Below, in pieces: positions 8,548 to 16,970 of a stretch of 64,000 bases of DNA. Position 1 is the stretch's first letter. Each line of letters begins with the position of its first letter. This DNA is from Cyclobacteriaceae bacterium (lineage in GTDB: Bacteria > Bacteroidota > Bacteroidia > Cytophagales > Cyclobacteriaceae): assembly GCA_019638275.1 (NCBI GenBank), contig JAHBUC010000004.1, forward strand, positions 124,001 through 188,000, read 5' to 3'. Made by a program: the position numbers and the translations under genes. Under the pieces are notes generated by a model that worked only from the letters and a program-made list of their open reading frames with translations, searched no databases and was not told where the DNA came from.

Positions 8548-10332
8548 CTAGGTCCTCACCTGAATCCCCAGTTCTTTCAATTGCTCTTCCGAAATGGTTG
8601 AAGGTGTATCAATCATCATATCGCGACCAGCATTGTTTTTCGGAAAGGCAATGTAATCACGGATCGACTCTGATCCGCCAAACAACGCGCATAGCCTGTC
8701 GAAACCAAAGGCAATGCCGCCATGTGGAGGTGCGCCATATTCAAACGCCTCCATCAAAAAACCGAATTGCTTTTTCGCTTCTTCTGGTGTGAAGCCCAAA
8801 TGGTTAAACATCATTTGTTGTGTGGCGCGATCGTGAATACGAATGGATCCACCACCAATTTCACTTCCGTTCAATACCATGTCGTATGCGTTGGCACGCA
8901 CCTTACCGGGATCGGTTTCCAGCAACGGAATGTCTTCCGGTTTTGGCGAAGTAAACGGATGGTGCATGGCATGATAACGACTGGTTTCTTCGTTCCATTC
9001 CAGCAAAGGAAAGTCGAGTACCCAAAGCGCTGAGAATTTATTCTTATCCCGAAGGCCAAGTTTTTCACCCATCAACAAGCGCAACTCATTCAGTTGCTTG
9101 CGTGTGCTGTTGGTTTCGCCAGCCATAATCAGCATTAAATCGCCCGGTTGTGCATGGAATGCTTCAGCCCATTTCTTTAAATCATCAGCTGTATAAAATT
9201 TATCAACAGAAGATTTAAATGTTCCATCCGCTTTGTATTGAACATAAACCAAACCTTTAGCGCCAACCTGCGGACGTTTCACAAATTCTGTAAGTTCATC
9301 CAGTTGTTTACGGGTGTATTCTGCACAACCTTTTGCGCAAATGCCCACGACCAGTTCAGCGCTGTCGAATACAACGAAGTTTTTTCCTGAGGTTAAGTCA
9401 ACCACCCCCGACCCCTCCTTATCAAGGAGGGGAGTTTTAAGACTTATAAACTTCATCTCAAACCGTGTATCAGGCTTGTCAGATCCGTAGTACTTCATCG
9501 CATCATCATACGACATGCGGGGTACAGAGGGAAGATCAATTCCTTTGACTGATTTAAATAAATGTCTGATTAGCCCTTCAAAAGTTGACAGAATATCTTC
9601 TTGGGTAATGAACGCCATCTCGCAGTCGATTTGCGTAAACTCAGGCTGGCGGTCAGCACGTAAATCTTCATCGCGAAAGCACTTTACAATCTGGTAATAC
9701 CGGTCGAAACCAGAAACCATCAGCAACTGCTTAAACGTTTGTGGCGATTGAGGCAACGCATAGAACTCACCATGATGAACCCGTGAAGGCACAACAAAAT
9801 CGCGGGCACCTTCGGGTGTTGATTTAATCAGCACCGGAGTCTCCACTTCAACGAAGTTCAACCCATCTAAGTAAATGCGTGTTTGCTGAGCCATTTTATG
9901 CCGCAGCAACAAGCTTTCCCGAACAGGTGCTCTGCGCAAATCCAGGTACCGGTATTTCATGCGCAGTTCGTCACCGCCATCGGTTTCATCTTCAATAGTG
10001 AAAGGTGGCGTTTTGGCAGCATTGAGTATGGTGAGCTCGGTCACTTTTATTTCAATGTCACCGGTTGGCATCTTATCGTTTTTGGAAAGGCGTTCAATGA
10101 CGGTGCCCGTGGCCTGGATTACAAACTCACGACCAACTGATCGCGCCTTGTCCATAAGGGATGCTTCCGTTGAACTCTCATCAAAAATCAATTGGGTAAT
10201 GCCGTAGCGGTCGCGCAGGTCAATCCATAAAAGACTTCCCTTGTTGCGTACCCGTTGTACCCAACCCGTTAACGTTACCGGCTGATTAACATGATTTATT
10301 CGGAGTTCACCGCAGGTGTGCGTTCGTAACAT
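8548..10332 (-). CDS. aspS: aspartate--tRNA ligase
   Basis: A 594-aa bacterial-type class II aspartyl-tRNA synthetase. It has an N-terminal OB-fold anticodon-binding domain (about 1-110), class II motif 2 with [18 protein letters not shown] (about 215-235), the bacterial GAD insertion domain (about 290-410) and motif 3 with [15 protein letters not shown] near residue 540. Inside the GAD region, residues about 298-314 ([16 protein letters not shown]) are encoded by a palindromic repeat that looks inserted, whereas the flanking segments match ordinary AspRS sequence. The reading frame is intact, so the enzyme is presumably functional. Whether it is the discriminating or non-discriminating form cannot be decided here. 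Confidence 0.97.
   Translation of the reverse strand: MLRTHTCGELRINHVNQPVTLTGWVQRVRNKGSLLWIDLRDRYGITQLIFDESSTEASLMDKARSVGREFVIQATGTVIERLSKNDKMPTGDIEIKVTELTILNAAKTPPFTIEDETDGGDELRMKYRYLDLRRAPVRESLLLRHKMAQQTRIYLDGLNFVEVETPVLIKSTPEGARDFVVPSRVHHGEFYALPQSPQTFKQLLMVSGFDRYYQIVKCFRDEDLRADRQPEFTQIDCEMAFITQEDILSTFEGLIRHLFKSVKGIDLPSVPRMSYDDAMKYYGSDKPDTRFEMKFISLKTPLLDKEGSGVVDLTSGKNFVVFDSAELVVGICAKGCAEYTRKQLDELTEFVKRPQVGAKGLVYVQYKADGTFKSSVDKFYTADDLKKWAEAFHAQPGDLMLIMAGETNSTRKQLNELRLLMGEKLGLRDKNKFSALWVLDFPLLEWNEETSRYHAMHHPFTSPKPEDIPLLETDPGKVRANAYDMVLNGSEIGGGSIRIHDRATQQMMFNHLGFTPEEAKKQFGFLMEAFEYGAPPHGGIAFGFDRLCALFGGSESIRDYIAFPKNNAGRDMMIDTPSTISEEQLKELGIQVRT
9412..9432. repeat. palindromic repeat element inside the aspS reading frame
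   Basis: A perfect inverted repeat: arms CCCCTCCTT (9412-9420) and AAGGAGGGG (9424-9432) around a three-base loop ATC. It is flanked by a C-rich run (CACCCCCGA) at 9403-9411. On the aspS coding strand it encodes PLLDKEG within [15 protein letters not shown], an AspRS segment that looks extra relative to the family. The likely full element spans about 9397-9437. It resembles dispersed G/C-rich palindromes that can insert into genes in frame, as Rickettsia palindromic elements do. I saw no second copy in this window, though that search was by eye. Confidence 0.75.
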
Positions 10333-10437
10333 ACTCGATTTCCTTAATTTTGTACGATAATTGCTTTTGAGACGTTTCTCAGGGGGGCGAAGTTAACAAT
10401 ACTTTTACTCAGGGCATTAACGAATAAAAAATATAGT

Positions 10438-10989
10438 ATGCGAACCGGATTGCTTGTTTTTTTTGCTTTTATATGGGGTGGTTTTGATTCGGGTGTCAAG
10501 CTGGTGCGCACCAAAGTTACCCCCGAAATTTCGGTGCTGTTGCCCAAGGATTTCCGGCCTATGGATGACCTGGATTTTGGCCAGCGTTATCCGTCCGTTC
10601 GCAAGCCAATAGCAGCGTACACCAATCCCGATCGGATGGTTGACTTCAGCGTAAATGTTTCGGCTACGCAATGGCCCGATGCCAATATCGAGATGGCACA
10701 AAAGTTCTTCAAAGCGGGATTGGCCAACTTATTTGATAACATCGAATTTGTTTCAGAAGGCATTCATGAAGTGCACGGCAAACGATTGATATACTTTGAA
10801 TTTGAATCGCGCGTTAAGGGAAACCCCATGGAACTATCCCAACGCGAAGCGATTTTGAACTACACCTACATCCAATACCTGGTAGAACCCGGCCGTACAT
10901 TGGTGTTCTCGTTTAACTGTCCGCGCAGAATCCGCCCCGACTGGCAGGAGACCGCCCAAAAAATGATGACAAGCATCAAAATAAAATAA
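10438..10989 (+). CDS. hypothetical exported protein
   Basis: A 183-aa protein with an N-terminal hydrophobic segment (LLVFFAFIWGGF) that acts as a signal peptide or anchor. The mature part has no recognised catalytic motif. It contains EISVLLPKDFRPMDDLDFG, an Asn/Val-rich strand region (VDFSVNVSATQWPDANI) and a C-terminal segment GRTLVFSFNCPRRIRPDW, a pattern seen in small periplasmic alpha/beta proteins of Bacteroidota. It is 5 bases upstream of tadA, so the two probably form one transcript. A TAnnTTTG sequence at 10345-10352 could be its -7 element. Function unknown. Confidence 0.75.
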   Translation: MRTGLLVFFAFIWGGFDSGVKLVRTKVTPEISVLLPKDFRPMDDLDFGQRYPSVRKPIAAYTNPDRMVDFSVNVSATQWPDANIEMAQKFFKAGLANLFDNIEFVSEGIHEVHGKRLIYFEFESRVKGNPMELSQREAILNYTYIQYLVEPGRTLVFSFNCPRRIRPDWQETAQKMMTSIKIK

Positions 10990-10994
10990 GGCGG

Positions 10995-11438
10995 ATGGAA
11001 CTATACACCGATGAATACTTCATGCGCGAGGCACTAAAGGAAGCGCAAAAGGCACTCGACATTGGTGAAGTTCCGGTAGGCGCAGTTGTTGTTGTAAAAA
11101 ACAGAATTATTGCGCGGGCCCACAATCAAACGGAAAAACTTACCGATGCCACCGCACATGCCGAGATGCTTGCAACCACTGCAGCTGCCAACTACCTGGG
11201 ATCAAAATACCTGAATGAATGCACCCTGTACGTTACACTTGAACCTTGTGTCATGTGTGGCGGAGCACTGGCCTGGGTGCAATTGGGAAAACTGGTGTAT
11301 GGTGCTTCTGATATTCAACGCGGATACGGACTGATCAGACAACCGGTTTTGCATCCAAAAACAGAAGTAGTAAGCGGAGTGTTTGCCAGTGAGGCGAAAG
11401 CGCTCATTGATCATTTCTTTAAGCAGATCAGAGGATGA
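10995..11438 (+). CDS. tadA: tRNA(adenine34) deaminase TadA-type nucleoside deaminase
   Basis: A 147-aa zinc-dependent deaminase of the CMP/dCMP deaminase fold. It carries the catalytic motif AHAEM (His zinc ligand and proton-shuttling Glu) and the second zinc motif EPCVMCGGAL, followed by KLVYGASD. This combination and the length fit TadA, which converts adenosine 34 to inosine in tRNA-Arg(ACG). Bacteroidota often carry related guanine or nucleoside deaminases, so the exact substrate is slightly uncertain. It follows the exported hypothetical gene by 5 bases. Confidence 0.88.
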   Translation: MELYTDEYFMREALKEAQKALDIGEVPVGAVVVVKNRIIARAHNQTEKLTDATAHAEMLATTAAANYLGSKYLNECTLYVTLEPCVMCGGALAWVQLGKLVYGASDIQRGYGLIRQPVLHPKTEVVSGVFASEAKALIDHFFKQIRG

Positions 11439-11457
11439 AATTTAGTTTCAGTTGCGA

Positions 11458-11481
11458 ACCGCAAGTTTTCTGGCTTGCGGT
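11458..11481. other. hairpin-forming inverted repeat after tadA
   Basis: Eight-bp arms ACCGCAAG (11458-11465) and CTTGCGGT (11474-11481) around an eight-base loop, in the 136-bp gap between tadA and sodA. No T-run follows on the + strand, so it is not a classical Rho-independent terminator. It may slow polymerase or protect the 3' end of the transcript. Confidence 0.5.
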
Positions 11482-11530
11482 CGTCCAAAAAATTCTCTTA
11501 AACCGAATTTTATCCCCGTTGTTAGGGTTG

Positions 11531-11538
11531 TATATTTG
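11531..11538 (+). promoter_or_regulatory. candidate Bacteroidota -7 promoter element for sodA
   Basis: The sequence TATATTTG matches the Bacteroidota -7 consensus TAnnTTTG and lies 36 bases before the sodA ATG. A T-rich stretch (ATTTTAT) sits at the expected -33 position but is not a perfect TTTG. Position and match support a promoter; no experimental start site is known. Confidence 0.5.
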
Positions 11539-11574
11539 ACATCTTACATGTTTCACAATTAAACCATTTTACAT

Positions 11575-12183
11575 ATGCCGTTTACATTGCCCAATTTACC
11601 GTACGCTTTTAATGCACTTGAACCTCATATTGATGCACGCACCATGGAAATTCACCACGGCAAGCATCACAATGCCTATGTAACCAACCTGAACAATGCG
11701 GTTGCCGGTAAACCTGAAGAAAACCTGAGTATTGAAGAAATCTGTAAAAATATTTCCAAGTACCCGGTAGCCGTTCGCAACAACGGGGGCGGTCATTATA
11801 ACCACAGTTTGTTCTGGGCCATTATGGGTCCGAATGCAGGGGGCGCACCAACCGGTACATTGGCTGATGCGATTAATAGCGCCTTTGGAAATTTTGATGA
11901 ATTTAAAACCAAGTTAGCCGCTGCCGGTGCCGGCCGTTTCGGTTCAGGCTGGGCATGGTTGATTGTGGATGGATCAGGCAAACTACAGATTACTTCAACA
12001 CCCAACCAGGATAACCCGTTGATGGATGTTGCTGAAGTTAAGGGCACACCTATTTTGGGTTGTGATGTGTGGGAGCATGCCTATTATTTACATTACCAAA
12101 ACCGCAGACCGGATTACATCACCGCGTGGTGGAATGTGGTGAACTGGGAAGAAGTGGCGAAACGATTTACTGCTGCGAAGTAA
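11575..12183 (+). CDS. sodA: superoxide dismutase, Mn-type by signature
   Basis: A 202-aa Fe/Mn-family superoxide dismutase that converts superoxide to H2O2 and O2. Metal ligands are visible: His27 in MEIHHGKHH, the second His in [10 protein letters not shown], and Asp and His in the signature DVWEHAYYL. The Gly-Gly before the second His and the Gln in TPNQDNP fit Mn-preferring enzymes rather than the AAQ form of Fe enzymes; cambialistic use is possible. There is no signal peptide, so it is cytoplasmic. It is monocistronic, with a promoter-like element upstream and a hairpin terminator 41 bases after the stop. Confidence 0.95.
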   Translation: MPFTLPNLPYAFNALEPHIDARTMEIHHGKHHNAYVTNLNNAVAGKPEENLSIEEICKNISKYPVAVRNNGGGHYNHSLFWAIMGPNAGGAPTGTLADAINSAFGNFDEFKTKLAAAGAGRFGSGWAWLIVDGSGKLQITSTPNQDNPLMDVAEVKGTPILGCDVWEHAYYLHYQNRRPDYITAWWNVVNWEEVAKRFTAAK

Positions 12184-12223
12184 AGAGGGATGATATAGTA
12201 TGCTTAATGAAATGAATTTATTA

Positions 12224-12256
12224 AATCCCCAGCTGAAAGGTTGGGGATTATTTATT
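12224..12256 (+). terminator. Rho-independent terminator of sodA
   Basis: Eight-bp stem AATCCCCA (12224-12231) / TGGGGATT (12242-12249) with a 10-base loop, followed directly by the T-rich tail ATTTATTTT. Confidence 0.75.
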
Positions 12257-12280
12257 TTACATCTTCTGATGTCGTAAAAT

Positions 12281-12667
12281 TTGGAAAAGCCGAGTTTCTT
12301 TTTTGATTATATCTACTATCGTATTACCGAGTTTTACTTCCGTTGGGATGGAAGAATTGGTGTAACTGCAATAGCGGTAATTTCATTGATGCAAATTTTA
12401 TTATTTTTAGGCGTAGCAATGATGCTAAATAAATCCTTAATTGGTATTACAACTTTTTCATACCCGAAAGCGATAGCTTCTTTTTTTGTTATTGGCGTGT
12501 TTGGTTTGTTTGCCTACAACCTTTCAAGGTACAGAAAAAAATATAGCCAATTAAAATTGTATTATAACAAAGAGAAACCAAATGTTAGGACTATCAAAGG
12601 TTTCTTAATCATTTTACTTTTTATTTGTTGTTGGCTGCAGATTATTATTATAAGCAATTTAATATGA
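12281..12667 (+). CDS. small hypothetical membrane protein
   Basis: A 128-aa protein with three predicted membrane helices: AIAVISLMQILLFLGVAMML, AIASFFVIGVFGLFAY and GFLIILLFICCWLQIIIIS. Between helices two and three is a basic loop (LSRYRKKYSQLK). The assigned start is a TTG; an ATG does not occur until about residue 37, inside the first helix, so the start is uncertain. The DNA is AT-richer than neighbouring housekeeping genes. No family recognised. Confidence 0.55.
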   Translation: MEKPSFFFDYIYYRITEFYFRWDGRIGVTAIAVISLMQILLFLGVAMMLNKSLIGITTFSYPKAIASFFVIGVFGLFAYNLSRYRKKYSQLKLYYNKEKPNVRTIKGFLIILLFICCWLQIIIISNLI

Positions 12668-12716
12668 TACCTTTCTTATTCAGTACTTGGCAAAGACACG
12701 ATTATAAGTTGTTGCT

Positions 12717-13139
12717 TTAATTATTAATTACATAAGCTACACCAGTCCTCACCGCAAACTCCTTATCAAAATAAAAATCACCAATTAGTTCAAATCGCCA
12801 ATTGCGCTTGAAGGGAATGGCACCGCCAGCCCCAATGGAAAAATCATTTTGGCCAATCAATCCGCGAAAGCGCGTAAAAAACTTGTCGGCTAGATACCAA
12901 CGCGACCCGAAGACAAAACTGGATTCACGCTCGGTCCATAATTCCACACCGGCCGTAACGGTAAATTTTCGGATAACGAAATAATTGGCCTCAAATCCAA
13001 ACTGCGCCTTTTGAAGTATTTCCTGGTTGTCAGTCTTTAAAAAATCCAGCCCGCCACCGATCATAAAATCCTGGGAGCTTTGGGCGAAGGCAGTGCCGGT
13101 AAAACCAATAAGCAAAATAAAAAGAGCACGTTTCATCAT
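12717..13139 (-). CDS. small outer-membrane beta-barrel protein
   Basis: A 140-aa protein with a signal peptide (MMKRALFILLIGFTGTAFAQ) followed by short amphipathic strands (FMIGGGLDFLK, FGFEANYFVIRKFTVTAGVELW, FEFIGDFYF-like) and a terminal strand AVRTGVAYVINN. Size and pattern fit a minimal outer-membrane barrel. It lies 32 bases upstream of nothing on its own strand; uvrB begins its own unit on the far side. Function unknown. Confidence 0.68.
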   Translation of the reverse strand: MMKRALFILLIGFTGTAFAQSSQDFMIGGGLDFLKTDNQEILQKAQFGFEANYFVIRKFTVTAGVELWTERESSFVFGSRWYLADKFFTRFRGLIGQNDFSIGAGGAIPFKRNWRFELIGDFYFDKEFAVRTGVAYVINN

Positions 13140-13171
13140 GGTAAAAAATTTTTCAAATATAATGATCCTGA

Positions 13172-15196
13172 TTACTTTTTCTCCTCAATCAACTTCTGCA
13201 GGGCGAGGTATTCGTCACGTAATCGTGCGGCTTCAATAAACTCCAGTTCCTTGGCAGCCTTCTCCATAGCTTTCTTTGTACGATCGGCCATTTTAACAAG
13301 TTCATCTTTGCCAAGATAGGCTACAACCGGATCGGCCGCCAGGCTGGCTTCTTCGTTTTCGATGTAGTAATTCCGCGTTGATTTTTTGGAATCAGCTACT
13401 TTCGTTTGACTCAGAATTGATTCTTTGGATCGGATAATTGTTTTAGGGGTGATGCCATGTTCCTTATTGTAATCGGCCTGAATTTTTCTTCTTCGATTGG
13501 TTTCATCAATGGCTTGTTGCATGGATTCGGTCACCTTATCGGCATACATGATTACGCGCCCGTTCACGTTTCGGGCTGCGCGGCCAATGGTTTGTACGAG
13601 TGATCGTTGATTGCGCAGGAAACCTTCTTTATCCGCATCCAGAATGGCTACGAGCGAAACTTCTGGTAAGTCGAGGCCTTCACGTAGCAGGTTTACGCCT
13701 ACCAATACATCAAAAACACCCAAACGCAATTCGCGCAGAATCTCCACACGTTCAAGTGTGTCTACTTCAGAATGAATGTACCGGCACTTTATGGCTGCAC
13801 GTTCCATGAATTTTGTAAGTTCTTCAGCCATACGCTTGGTAAGTGTAGTGACTAAAACGCGTTCATTTTTCTTAACACGTTCGTCAATTTCTTCCAGCAG
13901 GTCATCGATCTGATTTCGACTTGGCCTGATATCGATTTCGGGATCAAGCAAGCCCGTTGGCCGGATGAGTTGCTCTACTACTACGCCTTCCGATTTCCTT
14001 AGTTCATATTCAGCCGGAGTAGCGCTTACATAAACCACCTGGTTTACAACCGATTCAAACTCATTGAAGGTCAGTGGGCGGTTGTCCAGTGCCGAGGGTA
14101 GTCGGAATCCGAAATCAACAAGGTTTACTTTGCGTGAGCGATCACCACCCCACATGGCCCGGATTTGCGGAACCGTAACGTGGCTCTCATCAATAATCAT
14201 CAGGTAATCATCCGGAAAATAATCCAACAAGCAGAAGGGGCGTGCTCCTGGTTTTCTGCGATCAAAATAGCGCGAGTAGTTTTCAATACCGGAGCAATAC
14301 CCTAGCTCGCGCATCATTTCCAGATCAAACTCGGTTCGCTCTTTTAATCGTTTGGCCTCAAGGTGGCGTTTCTCCGATTCAAACATTTCCACCTGAACCA
14401 TCATGTCATCCTGTATTTCGCGAATGGCTTGTTGTAAGGATTCTTTTCCTGTAACAAATAGGTTAGCTGGAAAAATGGTCACGATTTTCTCATCCGATAT
14501 TTTTCTTCCGGACATCGGATCAATGCGTTGAATGGATTCAATCTCATCTCCCCAGAAGTAAATGCGGATCGCATAATCGGCATACGCCAGAAAAATATCT
14601 ACCGTATCGCCTTTTACCCGAAATGTGCCACGTTTAAAATCCGCCTCAGTGCGGTTGTATAAAATATCCACCAGTGCAAACAGAAGTTTATTGCGTGCAA
14701 TGGTTTCATTCACTTTAAGTTTGATCACATTCTTTCCAAACTCATCCGGATTGCCAATGCCATAAATACATGATACAGAAGCAACAACCAGCACATCCCT
14801 TCGTCCGGTGAGTAGGGAGCTAGTGGCGCTTAATCGAAGTTTTTCAATTTCTTCGTTAATAGAAAGGTCTTTTTCGATATAAAGATTAGAGGAAGGAATG
14901 TAGGCCTCAGGTTGGTAGTAATCGTAATACGAGATGAAATACTCTACCGCATTTTCAGGAAAGAAATTTTTGAATTCGCCATAAAGTTGGGCTGCAAGTG
15001 TTTTGTTATGACTGAGTACCAACGTTGGGCGCTGAACGCGGGAAACTACATTAGCCATGGTAAACGTTTTACCCGAACCGGTAACGCCTAATAGGGTTTG
15101 GTGAGGCTCACCACGTTCTAACCCCTCAGTAAGTTGTTTGATGGCCTGTGGCTGATCACCAGTGGGTACGTATTCGCTGACAAGTTTAAAATCCAT
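13172..15196 (-). CDS. uvrB: excinuclease ABC subunit UvrB
   Basis: The 674-aa damage-verification helicase of nucleotide excision repair. UvrA loads it on DNA, and it then recruits UvrC. The Walker A motif GVTGSGKT lies at about residues 38-45. The beta-hairpin region YYQPEAYIPSSNLYIEKDLS near 95-115 clamps the damaged strand. Helicase motif DESHVTVPQ lies near 335, and motif VI is QTIGRAARN. The C-terminal UVR domain (ELEFIEAARLRDEY) contacts UvrC. Length is normal. The leader between aroE and uvrB holds a long inverted repeat. Confidence 0.98.
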   Translation of the reverse strand: MDFKLVSEYVPTGDQPQAIKQLTEGLERGEPHQTLLGVTGSGKTFTMANVVSRVQRPTLVLSHNKTLAAQLYGEFKNFFPENAVEYFISYYDYYQPEAYIPSSNLYIEKDLSINEEIEKLRLSATSSLLTGRRDVLVVASVSCIYGIGNPDEFGKNVIKLKVNETIARNKLLFALVDILYNRTEADFKRGTFRVKGDTVDIFLAYADYAIRIYFWGDEIESIQRIDPMSGRKISDEKIVTIFPANLFVTGKESLQQAIREIQDDMMVQVEMFESEKRHLEAKRLKERTEFDLEMMRELGYCSGIENYSRYFDRRKPGARPFCLLDYFPDDYLMIIDESHVTVPQIRAMWGGDRSRKVNLVDFGFRLPSALDNRPLTFNEFESVVNQVVYVSATPAEYELRKSEGVVVEQLIRPTGLLDPEIDIRPSRNQIDDLLEEIDERVKKNERVLVTTLTKRMAEELTKFMERAAIKCRYIHSEVDTLERVEILRELRLGVFDVLVGVNLLREGLDLPEVSLVAILDADKEGFLRNQRSLVQTIGRAARNVNGRVIMYADKVTESMQQAIDETNRRRKIQADYNKEHGITPKTIIRSKESILSQTKVADSKKSTRNYYIENEEASLAADPVVAYLGKDELVKMADRTKKAMEKAAKELEFIEAARLRDEYLALQKLIEEKK

Positions 15197-15199
15197 GAT

Positions 15200-15273
15200 T
15201 CAAGTTCAAGGTTTAACGTTTAAGATTCAAGTAAGTTGAACCTAATTGGATAAACTTTAAACCTTAAACTTGA
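15200..15273. repeat. 74-bp imperfect inverted repeat between aroE and uvrB
   Basis: The left arm (15200-15219, beginning TCAAGTTCAAGG) and the reverse complement of the right arm (15254-15273, beginning TCAAGTTTAAGG) match at 18 of 20 bases, with a 34-base spacer. The left side also contains short direct echoes (GTTTAA, TTTAAGATTCAAG). It fills almost all of the 87-bp gap and sits at once in the 3' region of aroE and the 5' leader of uvrB. It could be a mobile palindrome or a leader hairpin. Confidence 0.7.
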
Positions 15274-15283
15274 TATCCTGAAA

Positions 15284-16027
15284 TTAATTATTCCAAATCT
15301 GCCAGGATTTTTCGGCCTGAATGTGAAGCATTTCAAGTCCGTTTTTGATCATTGTTCCACGCATCTCAGCTTTCTGTAAAAACATGGTGCGTGCAGGATT
15401 GTAAATCAAATCGTATACGTAATGATTTTTGGTGAGACACTCATACGGAATTGGCGGCACCAGATCCGTTTGTGGGTACATACCCAGCGGAGTAGTGTTA
15501 ATCACCAAAAGTGATTCCTTCATTATAGAGGAATTATTTTTCAGGTCTTCGTACGTCAAGTCACCTCTTCCTTTATCGCGCGATACGGTTTTAAACGGGA
15601 TGTTTAGTTTGGTTAGCGCCTGACGCACAGCTTTAGATGAACCGCCAGTACCTAATATTATAGCGCTAAACTCCTGATCTTTCGGAAGCCATTTTTCAAT
15701 AGTCTCCAAAAATGCAGCCGAGTCGGTGTTGTACCCTTTAACTCTTCCTTCTTCAATTTTTACCACGTTAACAGCGCCAATTTCTTTTGCAGCCGGATCT
15801 ACTTCGTCCAGGTATTTCATTACCTGTTCTTTGTAAGGCAGCGTAACGTTTAAACCGCTAAGGCCTTTTGTGTTTTTTAGTAAGTTTTCAACATCCTGAA
15901 TTTTTTCCAAGGGAAATAATTCGTAGTGATGATCGCGTAATCCTTCGCGAAAAAATTTTTCATCAAAGTATGATTTGGAGAATGAATGGCTAACGGTTGC
16001 ACCGATAAGCCCAAAGATTTTTTCCAT
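15284..16027 (-). CDS. aroE: shikimate dehydrogenase
   Basis: A 247-aa NADPH-dependent enzyme that reduces 3-dehydroshikimate to shikimate in chorismate synthesis. Substrate-binding motifs are present: SHSFSKSYFDEKF near the N-terminus, NVTLPYKE with the catalytic Lys (about residue 65) and NTDSAAF with the paired Asp. The cofactor loop is GTGGSSKAV (about 125-133). The C-terminal NGLEMLHIQAEKSWQIW is typical. The ATG is 2 bases after the upstream popT stop, so it is in one operon with popT and comA. Confidence 0.95.
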   Translation of the reverse strand: MEKIFGLIGATVSHSFSKSYFDEKFFREGLRDHHYELFPLEKIQDVENLLKNTKGLSGLNVTLPYKEQVMKYLDEVDPAAKEIGAVNVVKIEEGRVKGYNTDSAAFLETIEKWLPKDQEFSAIILGTGGSSKAVRQALTKLNIPFKTVSRDKGRGDLTYEDLKNNSSIMKESLLVINTTPLGMYPQTDLVPPIPYECLTKNHYVYDLIYNPARTMFLQKAEMRGTMIKNGLEMLHIQAEKSWQIWNN

Positions 16028-16029
16028 GA

Positions 16030-16968
16030 TCAGTTGTTGGTTTTTAGTCTTTCTGCAATCTTTTCAATCAAAACAACAATAAAAACACCAAGCGCCATCA
16101 TAACAATGGCTTGGATAATCTGAGGGTCATTTCCGGTTTTTTCAAAGAAGTCCCAAGGTAATACACTTTTATCAATTGCAGGAACTTGTTTCCCTGAGCT
16201 ATCTAAACGGAAGGAAATGACCTCTTTCCAGGGCCAGACTTTATTCAATGAACCCAGCATAAAACCGCCCAGCAGGGCGAGGGCAACATGCCGGTATTTT
16301 TTTAAGATCCAACTTAACAAGTGTGAGAAACTAATCAGGCCGGTAACGCACCCTAACATAAAGATCAGTATAACGGGAATATTTACGTTTGTTATGGCCT
16401 GTATCATGTATTCATACTTGCTTAACAACAACAAAATAAAGGCTCCTGAAATACCCGGTAAAATCATGGCACAGATAGCAATGGCGCCTGCAATAAAAAT
16501 GAACCACAAGTCATCGGGGGTTTGTGCGGGCGAAAGTACGGTGATCAGGTAAGCGATAACAATTCCTGATAGAAAGGAGAAAATTATTCCAGCATGCCAT
16601 TTCTTGATCTCGCGCAAAATTAGCGGAGATGAAATAAGAATGAGTCCGAAAAAGAATGACCATATGTGGATTGGATAGTTCGCCAACAGCCAGGTCATGA
16701 GTTTGGCTAGTGAAAGTAGGCTGGTAAAAATACCCGCGAACAACACAATCAGAAACGTTCCGTTAATTTTTTTCCAGAAATCAGAAAACCTGAATGTGCG
16801 AAGAAGTTTCAAAGCTTCAACATCAACGGAACGGATGGAGTGAAGCAATTCTTCATATATGCCTGTAATAAAAGCAACGGTTCCTCCCGAAACTCCGGGA
16901 ATAACATCAGCGCCCCCCATGGCAATTCCTTTAAGATAAAGGAGAATATAATCTTTAGCGCGCCTCAA
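16030..16968 (-). CDS. popT: DUF368 membrane protein, undecaprenyl-phosphate translocase (PopT family)
   Basis: A 312-aa polytopic inner-membrane protein with about 8-9 helices. The diagnostic DUF368 segment GGADVIPGVSGGTVAFITGIYEE is at residues ~18-40, and a second glycine-rich motif (AMILPGISGAFILLLLSKYEYM) near 165-185 gives an internal repeat. Members of this family have been shown to flip undecaprenyl phosphate back to the cytoplasmic face, recycling the carrier for peptidoglycan and polysaccharides. The start is a TTG spaced 2 bases from the comA stop. The substrate is inferred from family work. Confidence 0.87.
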   Translation of the reverse strand: MRRAKDYILLYLKGIAMGGADVIPGVSGGTVAFITGIYEELLHSIRSVDVEALKLLRTFRFSDFWKKINGTFLIVLFAGIFTSLLSLAKLMTWLLANYPIHIWSFFFGLILISSPLILREIKKWHAGIIFSFLSGIVIAYLITVLSPAQTPDDLWFIFIAGAIAICAMILPGISGAFILLLLSKYEYMIQAITNVNIPVILIFMLGCVTGLISFSHLLSWILKKYRHVALALLGGFMLGSLNKVWPWKEVISFRLDSSGKQVPAIDKSVLPWDFFEKTGNDPQIIQAIVMMALGVFIVVLIEKIAERLKTNN

Positions 16969-16970
16969 TT

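Noticed and set aside
11458..11481. Hairpin as a tadA terminator
   Set aside because: The stem is good but no T-run follows on the plus strand, so it is listed only as a hairpin.
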